Below are positions 1 through 8,258 of a DNA stretch of 64,000 bases, one piece after another. Within the stretch, counting starts at the first letter, position 1. Each line of letters starts with the position of its first letter. Below the pieces are notes generated by a model. That model was not told where the DNA came from. It made no database searches and saw only the letters and a list, made by a program, of their open reading frames with translations. The DNA is from Nitrosomonadales bacterium (GTDB lineage: Bacteria; Pseudomonadota; Gammaproteobacteria; Burkholderiales; Gallionellaceae). Position numbers and translations under genes: made by a program. The stretch lies in assembly GCA_016208015.1 (NCBI GenBank), contig JACQYW010000008.1, positions 62,001 through 126,000 of the forward strand. Direction: 5' to 3'.

Positions 1-2024
1 AAGAACAGGTTCTGGCGTATCTTGCTTAAAGTCACCTTGGACAGGTCGATGGCGTCCGCCACGCTGTTGAGATCACTGCGCATCAGCGTGATGTCCGCCG
101 CCTCGATCGCGATGTCGCTGCCGCTCTTCATGGCGAAGCTCACGTCGGCGGCGGCCAGCGCGGGTGCATCGTTGATGCCGTCGCCGACCATGCCGACCAC
201 GATATTCTCGCCCTTGAGGGAGGTGACGTACTGCACCTTGTCCAGCGGCGACACTTCGGCGATGAACTCCTCGATGCCGGCCTGTTGCGCGATGGCGTGC
301 GCGGTGACCTGATTGTCGCCGCTCAGCATCACCACGCGCAGGCCCATCTCCTGCAGACGGGCGACGGCGATGCGGCTGCTCGGGCGGATCTTGTCGGCGA
401 ACGCGATGTAGCCGAGCAACACGTTCTCGCGCGCCACCGCGATCACGCTCTTTCCCTGCTGTTGCAATGCCAGTACCGACGCGTCATCCAGCGTAACGCC
501 CTGTTGCGCGACAAAGGCGGGGGAGCCGAGCAGATAGGGCGTGCCATCCAGCAAGGCGCGCAAGCCGCCGCCGGGCGTCTCGCCAAAATCGCTGATCGGC
601 AACGGCATGATTGCCTGCGCCCTGGCATGCTCCATGATCGCGCCGGAGAGCGGATGCGTGGAATGCTGTGCCAGGCTGGCGGCGATGCGCGTCAATTCGC
701 CCACGCCGCTGGCGGCGCTGGGGCGCAGGTCGGTGAGGGCGGGTTTACCCTCGGTCAGCGTGCCGGTCTTGTCCAGCACCAGCACGGAAAGTTTGTGCGC
801 GCGCTCCAGCGCCGCCGCATCCTTCACCAGTATCCCCTCGCGCGCGGCCAGACCGCTGGCGACAACGACGGTGATCGGCGTTGCCAGACCCAGTGCGCAG
901 GGGCAGGCGATGACCAGCACCGAGACTGACGTGATGAGCGCATAAGCGAAATCTTTCTCAACGTACAGCCAGACAAAGAAGGTGATGACGGCAAGCACCA
1001 GCACGACCGGCACGAAGATGCCTGATATCTTGTCGGCCAGGCGCTGGATCGGCGCTTTCGAGCCCTGTGCCTGCTCGACCAGACGCACGACCGCGGCCAG
1101 TTGGGTATGGCTGCCGACTGCGGTGGCGCGGCATTTGATCACGCCCTGATGGTTGAGCGTGGCGGCGTAGACCTTGTCGTTCGCCTGTTTGGTTTGCGGC
1201 ATGCTCTCGCCGGTGAGCATGCTCTCGTCCAGCGACGAGGTGCCGTCCAGCACAACCCCGTCCACCGGCACGTTCTCGCCGGGACGCACGATGAAGATGT
1301 CGTCCGGGCGCAATGAACCGACCGGGACATCCAGCACCGCACCGTCGCGCTCAACATGCGCGATCTTGGGCTGCAACTGGATCAGCTTCTCGATGGCGCT
1401 GGAAGCCTTGGCCTTGGCGCCCATCTCCAGCAGCTTGCCCATCAGCACCAGCGTGATAAGGACCGCGCTGGACTCGAAGTAAACCGGCTGGTGGATGTCG
1501 AGCAAGACGATGGCGACACTCAGGAAATACGCGGCACTGGTGCCCAGCGCCACCAGCAGGTCCATATTGCCGCTGCCGTGCTTGAGGCTGGCCCAGGCGC
1601 CGCGATAGAAACGCGCGCCGATCCAGAACTGCACCGGCGTTGCCAGCAGCCACTGCATCCAGGTCGGGACCATCAGGTGGATGTCGAAAATCATCAGCAA
1701 CATCTCAAGAATCATCGGTGTGATGAGCCCCACCGAGATGAAGAAGCGCAGTTTCTCGTGCTGATAGGCCTTTAGACGATCCGCTTTTTCTGCGGCAAAA
1801 TCGCGCGTCACATGCGCATCGAAACCGGTATCGCGCACCGCCTTGATCAGTTCATCCACATTGGTGCGTGCGGGATCGAAGCTGATACTGGCCTTTTCGG
1901 TGGCCAGGTTCACCACGGCGGTGACTTCAGGTAATTGATTCAATGCCTTTTCCAGACGACCGGAACAAGAGGCGCAACGCATGCCGACGATCTGGAGGTC
2001 GGCGTGATTCTCAGCTTGGGACAT
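1..2024 (-). CDS. copA: Copper-translocating P-type ATPase, 3' end beyond window
   Basis: Heavy-metal P1B-type ATPase of the inner membrane, expected to export Cu(I) from the cytoplasm using ATP. The reading frame starts at an ATG at 2022-2024 and stays open to base 1, so about 674 residues are visible and only the C-terminal end is missing. Visible motifs: an N-terminal metal-binding domain with GMRCASC (Cys17 and Cys20), several hydrophobic segments, the phosphatase TGE motif within LTGES, the transmembrane metal site CPCALGLATP near residue 372, and the phosphorylation motif DKTGTLTEGKP near residue 415. The visible end reads KIRQNLF, which in this family lies just before the last two membrane helices. 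CPC plus one CxxC domain supports copper or silver rather than zinc. It diverges from mtnP and no regulator is next to it within the window. Confidence 0.93.
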   Translation of the reverse strand, partial: MSQAENHADLQIVGMRCASCSGRLEKALNQLPEVTAVVNLATEKASISFDPARTNVDELIKAVRDTGFDAHVTRDFAAEKADRLKAYQHEKLRFFISVGLITPMILEMLLMIFDIHLMVPTWMQWLLATPVQFWIGARFYRGAWASLKHGSGNMDLLVALGTSAAYFLSVAIVLLDIHQPVYFESSAVLITLVLMGKLLEMGAKAKASSAIEKLIQLQPKIAHVERDGAVLDVPVGSLRPDDIFIVRPGENVPVDGVVLDGTSSLDESMLTGESMPQTKQANDKVYAATLNHQGVIKCRATAVGSHTQLAAVVRLVEQAQGSKAPIQRLADKISGIFVPVVLVLAVITFFVWLYVEKDFAYALITSVSVLVIACPCALGLATPITVVVASGLAAREGILVKDAAALERAHKLSVLVLDKTGTLTEGKPALTDLRPSAASGVGELTRIAASLAQHSTHPLSGAIMEHARAQAIMPLPISDFGETPGGGLRALLDGTPYLLGSPAFVAQQGVTLDDASVLALQQQGKSVIAVARENVLLGYIAFADKIRPSSRIAVARLQEMGLRVVMLSGDNQVTAHAIAQQAGIEEFIAEVSPLDKVQYVTSLKGENIVVGMVGDGINDAPALAAADVSFAMKSGSDIAIEAADITLMRSDLNSVADAIDLSKVTLSKIRQNLF

Positions 2025-2151
2025 GGGGTAGTAACTCGGAGGAATGAATAGGCCAAAAGATACGCCCGAGCGCCTTCATTGTCCATCTTGACCTTGAGCA
2101 ATTCATGGTTTCCTGTTTCAATCCGGCTTCATTTCAAAAGCAGGGTAAAAC

Positions 2152-3021
2152 ATGGCTCAGGCAAGCATCGGCATCATCGGCGGCAGCGGCGTCTACGACA
2201 TCGCCGGTCTGGAAAACAAGCGCTGGGAAAAGGTCGAATCGTCTTTCGGCGCACCGTCGGATGAATTGCTGTTCGGCGAACTCAACGGCGTCAAGCTGGC
2301 CTTCCTGCCCAGACACGGCAGAGGGCACAAGATACCGCCGTCCGAGATCAACTTCCGCGCCAACATCGATGTGCTAAAGCGCGTCGGCGTGACCGATGTC
2401 ATTTCGGTCAGCGCCGTCGGCTCCCTGCGCGAACACCTGCCTCCCGGCACCTTCGTCATAGTAGACCAGTTCATCGACCGCACCTTCGCGCGTGAGAAAT
2501 CCTTCTTCGGCAGCGGCCTCGTCGCGCATGTTTCGATGGCGCATCCCGTGTGCAAACGCTTGGGCGATCACATCGAGGCAGCAGCGAAGGAAGCGAACAT
2601 CAACGCACTACGCGGCGGCACCTATCTGGTCATGGAAGGCCCGCAGTTCAGCAGCCTCGCCGAATCCGAGCTGTACCGCCAGTGGGGCTGCGACGTGATC
2701 GGCATGACCAACATGCCCGAAGCCAAGCTCGCCCGCGAAGCCGAGCTGTGCTACGCCACCGTGGCCATGGTGACCGACTACGACTGCTGGCATCCCGACC
2801 ACGACGACGTGACCGTGGAGCAGATCATCAAAGTGCTGTTGGCCAATGCCGACAAGGCCAAGACACTGGTTAAACATCTGGTGCCGCACGTTGGCAATGA
2901 TGCCAAGGCCTGTGACTGCGGCTGCCGCACGGCGCTGCAATATGCCTTCATCACAGCACCCGAGGCGCGCGATGAGGCGATGAAAAAAAAGCTGCAAGCG
3001 ATCGCGGGGCGGGTGCTTTAA
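2152..3021 (+). CDS. mtnP: S-methyl-5'-thioadenosine phosphorylase
   Basis: Cytoplasmic purine phosphorylase family protein of 289 residues. It is expected to split 5'-methylthioadenosine, a by-product of polyamine and SAM metabolism, with phosphate into adenine and 5-methylthioribose 1-phosphate. Family hallmarks are the N-terminal phosphate loop IGIIGGSGVYD, PRHGRGH, the SAVGSL segment, and the base-binding region with GPQFSSLAES and IGMTNMPEAKLAREAE. The TNMPEA and DYDCWH segments resemble MTA phosphorylases more than inosine/guanosine phosphorylases. The ATG at 2152 follows a modest purine-rich site. An aldolase gene, apt and mtnA lie downstream on the same strand, which fits an MTA recycling role: adenine would go to Apt and the sugar phosphate to MtnA. 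Confidence 0.93.
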   Translation: MAQASIGIIGGSGVYDIAGLENKRWEKVESSFGAPSDELLFGELNGVKLAFLPRHGRGHKIPPSEINFRANIDVLKRVGVTDVISVSAVGSLREHLPPGTFVIVDQFIDRTFAREKSFFGSGLVAHVSMAHPVCKRLGDHIEAAAKEANINALRGGTYLVMEGPQFSSLAESELYRQWGCDVIGMTNMPEAKLAREAELCYATVAMVTDYDCWHPDHDDVTVEQIIKVLLANADKAKTLVKHLVPHVGNDAKACDCGCRTALQYAFITAPEARDEAMKKKLQAIAGRVL

Positions 3022-3027
3022 CGATTC

Positions 3028-3105
3028 ACCCCCATCCTGACCTTCCCCCTGTGAGGGGGAAGGAACGTTCCCTCCCCCATGCAGGGGGAGGGGTAGGGTG
3101 GGGGT
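3028..3105. repeat. GC-rich interrupted palindrome between mtnP and aldolase gene
   Basis: A 78-bp dyad element. The outer arms ACCCCCA and TGGGGGT flank two smaller hairpins, CCTTCCCCC/GGGGGAAGG and CCTCCCCC/GGGGGAGG, with AACGTT at the centre. Similar GC-rich tracts occur at 6126-6173 and, as a half element ending in AACGTTC, at 15413-15455. It may act as a transcript-stabilising or attenuating hairpin; no function is shown. Confidence 0.7.
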
Positions 3106-3124
3106 AGAAATTTACAGGTAACAA

Positions 3125-3763
3125 ATGACTGAACAAACCTTACGCCAACACCTGCTGCAAACCTCCCGCCGCATGGTCGAACTCGGCCTCAACCGCGGCA
3201 CGGCAGGCAACGCCTCGGTGCGCTGCGGCGAGAACATCCTCATCACGCCTTCCGCTTTGCCGGTCGCCGAGATGACCGAGCAGGACCTGGTGCTCATCGA
3301 CAAGGCAGGCAAAGTGCTGCAAGGCCGCAAACCTTCCAGCGAATGGCGCTTCCATTGCGACATTTTCAACGCCCGCCCCGACATCGGTGCCGTGCTGCAC
3401 ATGCACTCCACCTACGCCACCACCATGGCCTGCCTGGGCAAGGACATACCTGCTGTGCACTATCACATCGCCATCGCGGGCGGCGACACCATCCGCTGCA
3501 CGCCATACACTATCTTCGGCGAACAGAACCTTTCCGACCTCGCGCTGGAAGCCCTGCGCGACCGCAAAGCCTGCCTGCTCGGCAACCACGGCATGATTGC
3601 CTTGGGTAAAGATTTGAACGATGCTCTGTCCGTCGCGCACGAGGTCGAATACCTGTGCGAAATTTATTGGCGCGCGTTGTCGGTGGGAGAACCGAAGATA
3701 CTCACCGCGCAGCAGATGCACGAAGTCAAAGCGAAGTTTGTCGAATACAAGAAGCGCAGTTAA
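3125..3763 (+). CDS. Class II aldolase, FucA-like; probable methylthioribulose-1-phosphate aldolase
   Basis: Zinc-dependent class II aldolase/adducin family protein of 212 residues, similar in length to E. coli FucA. The four metal ligands occur at the FucA positions: Glu73 (PSSEW), His92 and His94 (HMHS) and His155 (GNHGM). The N-terminal phosphate-binding segment GTAGNASVR and the ITPS motif are also present. Its position between mtnP and mtnA suggests that it cleaves 5-methylthioribulose 1-phosphate to DHAP and 2-methylthioacetaldehyde, as Ald2 does in the DHAP shunt described in Rhodospirillum rubrum and some E. coli. The alternatives are MtnB (dehydratase, same superfamily) or a true fuculose-phosphate aldolase. 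No mtnC, mtnD or fuc genes are in the window, so the substrate is an inference from context. Confidence 0.82.
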   Translation: MTEQTLRQHLLQTSRRMVELGLNRGTAGNASVRCGENILITPSALPVAEMTEQDLVLIDKAGKVLQGRKPSSEWRFHCDIFNARPDIGAVLHMHSTYATTMACLGKDIPAVHYHIAIAGGDTIRCTPYTIFGEQNLSDLALEALRDRKACLLGNHGMIALGKDLNDALSVAHEVEYLCEIYWRALSVGEPKILTAQQMHEVKAKFVEYKKRS

Positions 3764-3783
3764 ACGATGCAAACAAAAAACCT

Positions 3784-3907
3784 CGTCATTCCGGCGCAGG
3801 CCGGAATCCAGCAATTACACAAGTTCCGCGTAGCGGACAAAGCCGGGTCGTCCCGCAGACGCGGGGATTTTTCAATCGACTGGATTCCGGCCTGCGCCGG
3901 AATGACG
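3784..3907. repeat. Long inverted repeat with arms CGTCATTCCGG...
   Basis: Two 28-bp arms at 3784-3811 and 3880-3907 are exact reverse complements of each other. Each begins or ends with CGTCATTCCGG and contains its own small palindrome (CCGGCGCAGGCCGG). They enclose about 68 bp between the aldolase gene and apt. A shorter element with arms CGTCATTCCCGC and GCGGGAATGACG sits between umuD and umuC. This is probably a REP- or MITE-like intergenic element. Transcribed, it would form a large cruciform hairpin. Confidence 0.85.
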
Positions 3908-3947
3908 GTATAACATGTAGCAACTGAATCTCATCAAGGAAACCACC

Positions 3948-4475
3948 ATGCCCATCAAGTCGAGAGTAAGAACCGTCCCCCATTACCCCAAGCAAGGCAT
4001 CATGTTCCGCGACATCACCACGGTGCTGAAGGACCCCGTCGGCCTGCGCGCCACCATCGACGAACTGGTGCGCCGCTACAAGGACGTGAAGATCGACAAG
4101 ATCGCCGGCATCGAATCGCGCGGCTTCATACTCGGCGCGCCGCTGGCCTACGCGCTCGGCATCGGATTCGTGCCCATCCGCAAGAAAGGCAAACTGCCCG
4201 CCGAAACCATCGGCCACGACTACGAACTCGAATACGGCACCGACCGCATCGAGATCCACACCGACGCCATCGCCAAGGGCGAGAAGGTGTTGCTGGTGGA
4301 CGACCTCATCGCCACCGGCGGCACGGCCGAGGCCGCCTGCATCCTCATCGAGAAGATGGGCGGGCATGTGATCGAGTGTTCCTTCATGATCGACCTGCCG
4401 GACATCGGCGGCCGCAAGCGGCTGGAGAAGCGCGGGCACAAGGTGTTTGCGTTGTGCGAGTTCGAGGGGGATTAG
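3948..4475 (+). CDS. apt: Adenine phosphoribosyltransferase
   Basis: Cytoplasmic purine salvage enzyme of 175 residues that converts adenine and PRPP to AMP. The PRPP-binding loop VLLVDDLIATGGTA is intact, and the substrate-flanking motifs IESRGFILGAPLA and RKKGKLP are typical of Apt. The ATG at 3948 follows AAGGAAACCACC, a good ribosome-binding site. MtnP upstream releases adenine, so apt in this group completes recovery of the base, while the aldolase and MtnA deal with the ribose part. The GC-rich inverted repeat at 3784-3907 separates it from the aldolase gene, so it may be transcribed separately. Confidence 0.95.
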   Translation: MPIKSRVRTVPHYPKQGIMFRDITTVLKDPVGLRATIDELVRRYKDVKIDKIAGIESRGFILGAPLAYALGIGFVPIRKKGKLPAETIGHDYELEYGTDRIEIHTDAIAKGEKVLLVDDLIATGGTAEAACILIEKMGGHVIECSFMIDLPDIGGRKRLEKRGHKVFALCEFEGD

Positions 4476-4525
4476 TATTAGTGCCGTGTTTGTGGCGATT
4501 TCACAATATTTAGTCAGGAGTCTAT

Positions 4526-5080
4526 ATGGCAGAGCCAGCGGAAATGAACAGCATCGATCAGGCAATACAGACTTGTGATAAGTACATTGACGAGCATCGT
4601 CGTTCGGCTAACCGAATGCTCATGCTTTTGGTCCAAATTGGAGTAATTGTTCTGACAGGCCTAATTGGTTTCGGATATGTGCTTTTTAGACCACTTATCG
4701 GGACACCTGAACAAGCAGTAGTTTCTCCCCTGTTTTCAAACACAGTCATTTTCTCTTTGTTGGCAATTTTTGCATTGGTATTTGGCGTTTTGATGTCAGT
4801 GTATAGATTTCATCTAAATGAGACATCCAAGGCTGAGCATTACAGAATAGGATTCATGCGGATACGGATTGCGGCGAATAATAATTCGCAAGGGTTTCAA
4901 TCTGAAGTTAGGCATGCTCTTACAGAAAAGGCTTTTGCGTTTCAATCATCGACGGGAATGTTTAGAGGGAAAAATATAGAAAGCCCCTTACCTGGACATC
5001 CAACATCCGATGTGGCAGCAATTATTCTCGACAAGCTATTAGATAAACTCGAATTGATCGAAAAGAAAATTGAAAAATAG
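4526..5080 (+). CDS. Hypothetical two-helix membrane protein, AT-rich
   Basis: Unrecognised 184-residue protein. Two hydrophobic segments at about residues 31-54 and 72-92 suggest two membrane helices, joined by a short loop and followed by a soluble C-terminal half rich in charged residues. The N terminus (first 30 residues) is also hydrophilic. The gene is clearly more AT-rich than its neighbours and uses codons such as ATA, AAT and AGA that are rare around it, which suggests later acquisition. It ends with TAG only one base before the mtnA ATG, so the two may be translationally coupled. A ribosome-binding site (CAGGAG) precedes the ATG at 4526. No function can be assigned. Confidence 0.7.
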   Translation: MAEPAEMNSIDQAIQTCDKYIDEHRRSANRMLMLLVQIGVIVLTGLIGFGYVLFRPLIGTPEQAVVSPLFSNTVIFSLLAIFALVFGVLMSVYRFHLNETSKAEHYRIGFMRIRIAANNNSQGFQSEVRHALTEKAFAFQSSTGMFRGKNIESPLPGHPTSDVAAIILDKLLDKLELIEKKIEK

Positions 5081-5081
5081 T

Positions 5082-6119
5082 ATGAAAATCGAAACCCTGC
5101 GCTGGTTCAACAACCGGCTGGAAATGATAGACCAGCGCATCCTGCCTGCTGCGTTTGAATACCTGAGTTACTACACGGCGCACTCCGTGGCGGAAGGCAT
5201 CCGCAGCATGGTGGTGCGCGGTGCGCCGGCCATCGGGGTGGCGGCGGCTTATGGCGTGGCGCTGGAGGCGGTGCATTTGCAGGAGAAATCTGCGGACGAG
5301 TTCAAGACTGGCATGGAGACCGGTTTCACCGTGCTGGCCGCCAGCCGTCCGACGGCGGTGAATCTGTTCTGGGCGTTGCAGCGCATGCGCAAGGTTTGGG
5401 AAAGTGTGGCGACACAAACACCGCAACAGATCGCGCAGCGACTGCTGGCCGAGGCGCAAGAGATCCATGCCGAAGACGTTCGCATCAACAAGGCGATGGG
5501 GGCGAACGGTGCGGTGCTGTTGAAAGATGGGGCGCGGGTGCTGACGCATTGCAATGCGGGGGCGCTGGCGACGGCGGGGTGGGGGACGGCGCTGGGGGTG
5601 TTCCGGTCTGCCGTAGAAGCGGGCAAGAAGATCTCGGTGATCGCCGACGAGACGCGGCCTTTCCTGCAGGGCGCGCGGCTGACGGCGTGGGAGATGGTGC
5701 AGGAGAACATCCCGGTGACGCTGATCACCGACAACATGGCCGGGCACCTGATGGCGCACGGCGAGATCGATGCGGTGGTGGTGGGCACGGATCGCGTGGC
5801 GGCCAACGGCGATGTGGCGAACAAGATCGGTACTTATATGGTGGCGGTGCTGGCAAAGCGGCACAACATTCCGTTCTATGTGGCGTGTCCGCTGTCGACA
5901 ATCGACCTGAACATTGCTTCTGGCAAGGACATCCCCATCGAGGAGCGTTCGGTGGAGGAGGTGAAGGGCTTCCGCGACTATCACTGGGCGGCGGAGGGGG
6001 TGAAAATCCGCAATCCGGCCTTTGATGTGACCCCTGCTGAATTGGTGACGGGGCTTATTACGGAAAAAGGTGTGGTTTTGCAGCCGGATGCGCAAGGCAT
6101 CCGGAAGTTGTTTGGCTGA
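5082..6119 (+). CDS. mtnA: S-methyl-5-thioribose-1-phosphate isomerase
   Basis: Cytoplasmic isomerase of 345 residues converting 5-methylthioribose 1-phosphate to 5-methylthioribulose 1-phosphate. Visible hallmarks are RGAPAIGVAAAYG, the catalytic cysteine in LTHCNAGALATAG (Cys157) and the catalytic aspartate in GTDRVAANGDVANKIGTY (Asp237). The fold is shared with the eIF2B family, but both catalytic residues support true MtnA. I chose the ATG at 5082; an in-frame TTG at 5070 lies inside the preceding gene. There is no clear ribosome-binding site, so coupling to the upstream membrane gene is likely. With mtnP and the FucA-like aldolase it gives three consecutive steps of MTA breakdown. Confidence 0.93.
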   Translation: MKIETLRWFNNRLEMIDQRILPAAFEYLSYYTAHSVAEGIRSMVVRGAPAIGVAAAYGVALEAVHLQEKSADEFKTGMETGFTVLAASRPTAVNLFWALQRMRKVWESVATQTPQQIAQRLLAEAQEIHAEDVRINKAMGANGAVLLKDGARVLTHCNAGALATAGWGTALGVFRSAVEAGKKISVIADETRPFLQGARLTAWEMVQENIPVTLITDNMAGHLMAHGEIDAVVVGTDRVAANGDVANKIGTYMVAVLAKRHNIPFYVACPLSTIDLNIASGKDIPIEERSVEEVKGFRDYHWAAEGVKIRNPAFDVTPAELVTGLITEKGVVLQPDAQGIRKLFG

Positions 6120-6125
6120 TTTCCC

Positions 6126-6173
6126 TCTCCACCCCCTCTCCACCCCCTCTCCCATATGGGGCGAGGGGGTGGA
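6126..6173. repeat. GC-rich repeat and hairpin downstream of mtnA
   Basis: The unit CTCTCCACCCC occurs in tandem, and CACCCCCTC (6141-6149) pairs with GAGGGGGTG (6163-6171) around CATATG. It resembles the GC-rich elements at 3028-3105 and 15413-15455. It may help end the mtnA transcript but has no T tract. Confidence 0.55.
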
Positions 6174-6197
6174 TGCAGGCGATTCCTTAAATAGCTG

Positions 6198-6226
6198 TTT
6201 CCCTTAATCAAACCTTTTGGTACAAT
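6198..6226 (+). promoter_or_regulatory. Putative promoter of the rimP-nusA-infB operon
   Basis: A good -10 box TACAAT at 6221-6226 lies 17 bp after a weak -35 (TTTCCC, 6198-6203). It sits about 54 bp upstream of the rimP start and just before the leader hairpin. Confidence 0.55.
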
Positions 6227-6243
6227 CCGCGCCGTTTTCAGAT

Positions 6244-6263
6244 GGGCTTCAGGCCCGTTTTTT
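6244..6263 (+). terminator. Leader hairpin with T run upstream of rimP
   Basis: GGGC-TTCAG-GCCC followed by GTTTTTT forms a short intrinsic-terminator-like structure between the putative promoter and the rimP start. It may serve as an attenuator of the nusA operon, which is known to be autoregulated in other bacteria; here that is inference. Confidence 0.55.
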
Positions 6264-6279
6264 ATTTGTGGGTACGAAT

Positions 6280-6705
6280 ATGGATGTGGCGAAGCTGGTT
6301 GAGACGACGCTGGCCGGTATGGGTTACGAGCTGGTTGATCTGGAGTTGTCCGGACGCGGATTAATGCGTGTATTCATGGACAAGCCTGACGGGATCGCGG
6401 TGGAAGACTGCGAGCGCGTGAGCAACCAGCTGGTGCGCCTGTTCACGGTGGAGGGGGTTGAGTACGAACGCCTCGAAGTGTCCTCGCCGGGCTTGGACCG
6501 TGTGCTGAAAAAAGAAGCGGATTTTGTACGTTTTGCCGGGCAGAAGGCGCAGATCAAGGTGCGCGTGCCGCTGGCGGGGCGCAAGAACTTCGTCGGCATC
6601 ATCGGCGAAGTGAAGGATGGGGTTTTGCAGTTGGATGTGGATGGCAGCCCGGTAACAATCGAGCTGTCTAATATGGACAAGGCACGTTTGGTGCCTGTTT
6701 TCTGA
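6280..6705 (+). CDS. rimP: Ribosome maturation factor RimP
   Basis: Cytoplasmic 141-residue protein needed for maturation of the 30S ribosomal subunit. Recognised by the N-terminal [25 protein letters not shown], written here in parts as [10 protein letters not shown] and [10 protein letters not shown], by [16 protein letters not shown], and by its invariant position before nusA. The ATG at 6280 was chosen because homologues begin with a short MDVAKLVE-like segment; a longer frame from 6217 would run through the leader hairpin. nusA starts 17 bp downstream, so the genes form one operon. Confidence 0.93.
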   Translation: MDVAKLVETTLAGMGYELVDLELSGRGLMRVFMDKPDGIAVEDCERVSNQLVRLFTVEGVEYERLEVSSPGLDRVLKKEADFVRFAGQKAQIKVRVPLAGRKNFVGIIGEVKDGVLQLDVDGSPVTIELSNMDKARLVPVF

Positions 6706-6721
6706 GTGGTCGGAGATTACG

Positions 6722-8197
6722 ATGAGTCGTGAAGTTCTGTTGTTGGTGGATGCCTTGGCGCGTGAGAAGAACGTGGACAAGGAGATCGTATTTGGTGCGC
6801 TGGAATCGGCTCTGGCCTCCGCGACCAAGAAGCGTTTCGTGGAAGAAGAAGCGGATGTGCGTGTGAGCATCGACCGCCAGACCGGCGAGTACGAGTCTTT
6901 CCGCCGCTGGCAGGTGATGGACGACGAGACCTTCGAGACGCCCGAACTGCACATCAAGCTGGAGGAAGCACAGAAACGCGATCCGCATATCCAGATGGAT
7001 GACTTCATCGAAGAGCCGCTGGAGAACATCGACTTCGGCCGTATCGGCGCACAGGCGGCGAAGCAGGTCATCTTCCAGAAGATCCGCGACGCCGAGCGCG
7101 AGCAGATCCTGGCCGACTTCATGGACCGCAACGAACACCTGGTGTCCGGCACCATCAAGCGCATCGAGCGCGGCAATGCCATCGTCGAGTTCGGCAAGAT
7201 CGAAGCCTTGCTGCCGCGCGACCAGATGATCCCGAAGGAAAACCTGCGCGTGGGCGACCGTGTCCGCGCTTATCTGCTGCGGGTCGACCGTACCGTGCGC
7301 GGCCCGCAGATCATCCTGTCGCGTATCACTACCGAATTCCTGAAGAAGTTGTTCGAGCTGGAAGTACCCGAGATCGAGGAAGGCATCCTGGAGATCGTCA
7401 GTGCCGCACGCGATCCCGGTTCGCGCGCCAAGATCGCGGTACGCAGCCATGACCAGCGTCTTGACCCCATCGGTACTTGCGTCGGCATGCGCGGTTCGCG
7501 CGTGCAGGCCGTGACCAACGAACTGGCGGGCGAGCGTGTGGACATCATCCTGTGGTCGGACGATGCCGCCACCTATGTCATCAACGGATTGGCTCCGGCT
7601 GAAGTAAGCAGCATCGTGGTGGATGAAGACAAGCACAGCATGGACGTGGTGATCGAGGAAGAGAACCTGGCGCAAGCCATCGGCCGCGGCGGTCAGAACG
7701 TGCGTCTGGCCAGCGAGTTGACCGGCTGGGAGATCAACCTGATGACGGTGGAACAGTCCGCCGAGAAAAACGAGCAGGAGTTCGCCAAGGTCCGCGACCT
7801 GTTCGTGGCCAAGCTGGATGTGGACGAAGAAGTCGCCGACATCCTGGTGCAGGAAGGCTTCAATACATTGGAAGAAGTGGCTTACGTGGAACTGGACGAG
7901 ATGCTGGCCATCGAGTCGCTGGACGAAGCCACGGTGAACGAATTGCGCAGCCGTGCGCGTAACGCACTGTTGACCGCAGCCATCGCCAACGAAGAGCAGG
8001 TCGAGCACAACATTGAAGACCTGCTGAAGATCGAGGGCATGGACGAAGAGACAGCGCGCTCACTGGCTGGCAAGGGTGTCGGCACGCAGGAACAGCTGGC
8101 CGATCTGGATGGTGACGAACTGGTTGAGATGACCGGGATGGATGCCGACCGCGCCAATCAACTGATCATGACGGCGCGCGCACCCTGGTTCGTTTGA
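6722..8197 (+). CDS. nusA: Transcription termination/antitermination protein NusA
   Basis: RNA polymerase-binding factor of 491 residues that controls pausing, termination and antitermination. Domain order: N-terminal RNAP-binding domain (about 1-125), S1 domain (about 130-200, with [16 protein letters not shown]), two KH domains (about 205-345, with GSRVQAV and [13 protein letters not shown]), then two acidic C-terminal repeats (about 360-490). The length matches proteobacterial NusA with both acidic repeats. It is cotranscribed with rimP and infB. The acidic repeats contain helix-hairpin-helix-like segments ([16 protein letters not shown]). Confidence 0.97.
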   Translation: MSREVLLLVDALAREKNVDKEIVFGALESALASATKKRFVEEEADVRVSIDRQTGEYESFRRWQVMDDETFETPELHIKLEEAQKRDPHIQMDDFIEEPLENIDFGRIGAQAAKQVIFQKIRDAEREQILADFMDRNEHLVSGTIKRIERGNAIVEFGKIEALLPRDQMIPKENLRVGDRVRAYLLRVDRTVRGPQIILSRITTEFLKKLFELEVPEIEEGILEIVSAARDPGSRAKIAVRSHDQRLDPIGTCVGMRGSRVQAVTNELAGERVDIILWSDDAATYVINGLAPAEVSSIVVDEDKHSMDVVIEEENLAQAIGRGGQNVRLASELTGWEINLMTVEQSAEKNEQEFAKVRDLFVAKLDVDEEVADILVQEGFNTLEEVAYVELDEMLAIESLDEATVNELRSRARNALLTAAIANEEQVEHNIEDLLKIEGMDEETARSLAGKGVGTQEQLADLDGDELVEMTGMDADRANQLIMTARAPWFV

Positions 8198-8258
8198 GCC
8201 GGAAGCACAGGCAGTAAAGGTTATCCGTAGTCTGGTGGTATTGGTTTAAGGGGTCGTA

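Noticed and set aside
285-929. Plus-strand open frames over copA
   Set aside because: They are antisense shadows of the high-GC ATPase gene.
3028-3105. CRISPR-like or tandem array in GC-rich intergenic repeats
   Set aside because: The elements are single palindromes without regular repeat-spacer units.
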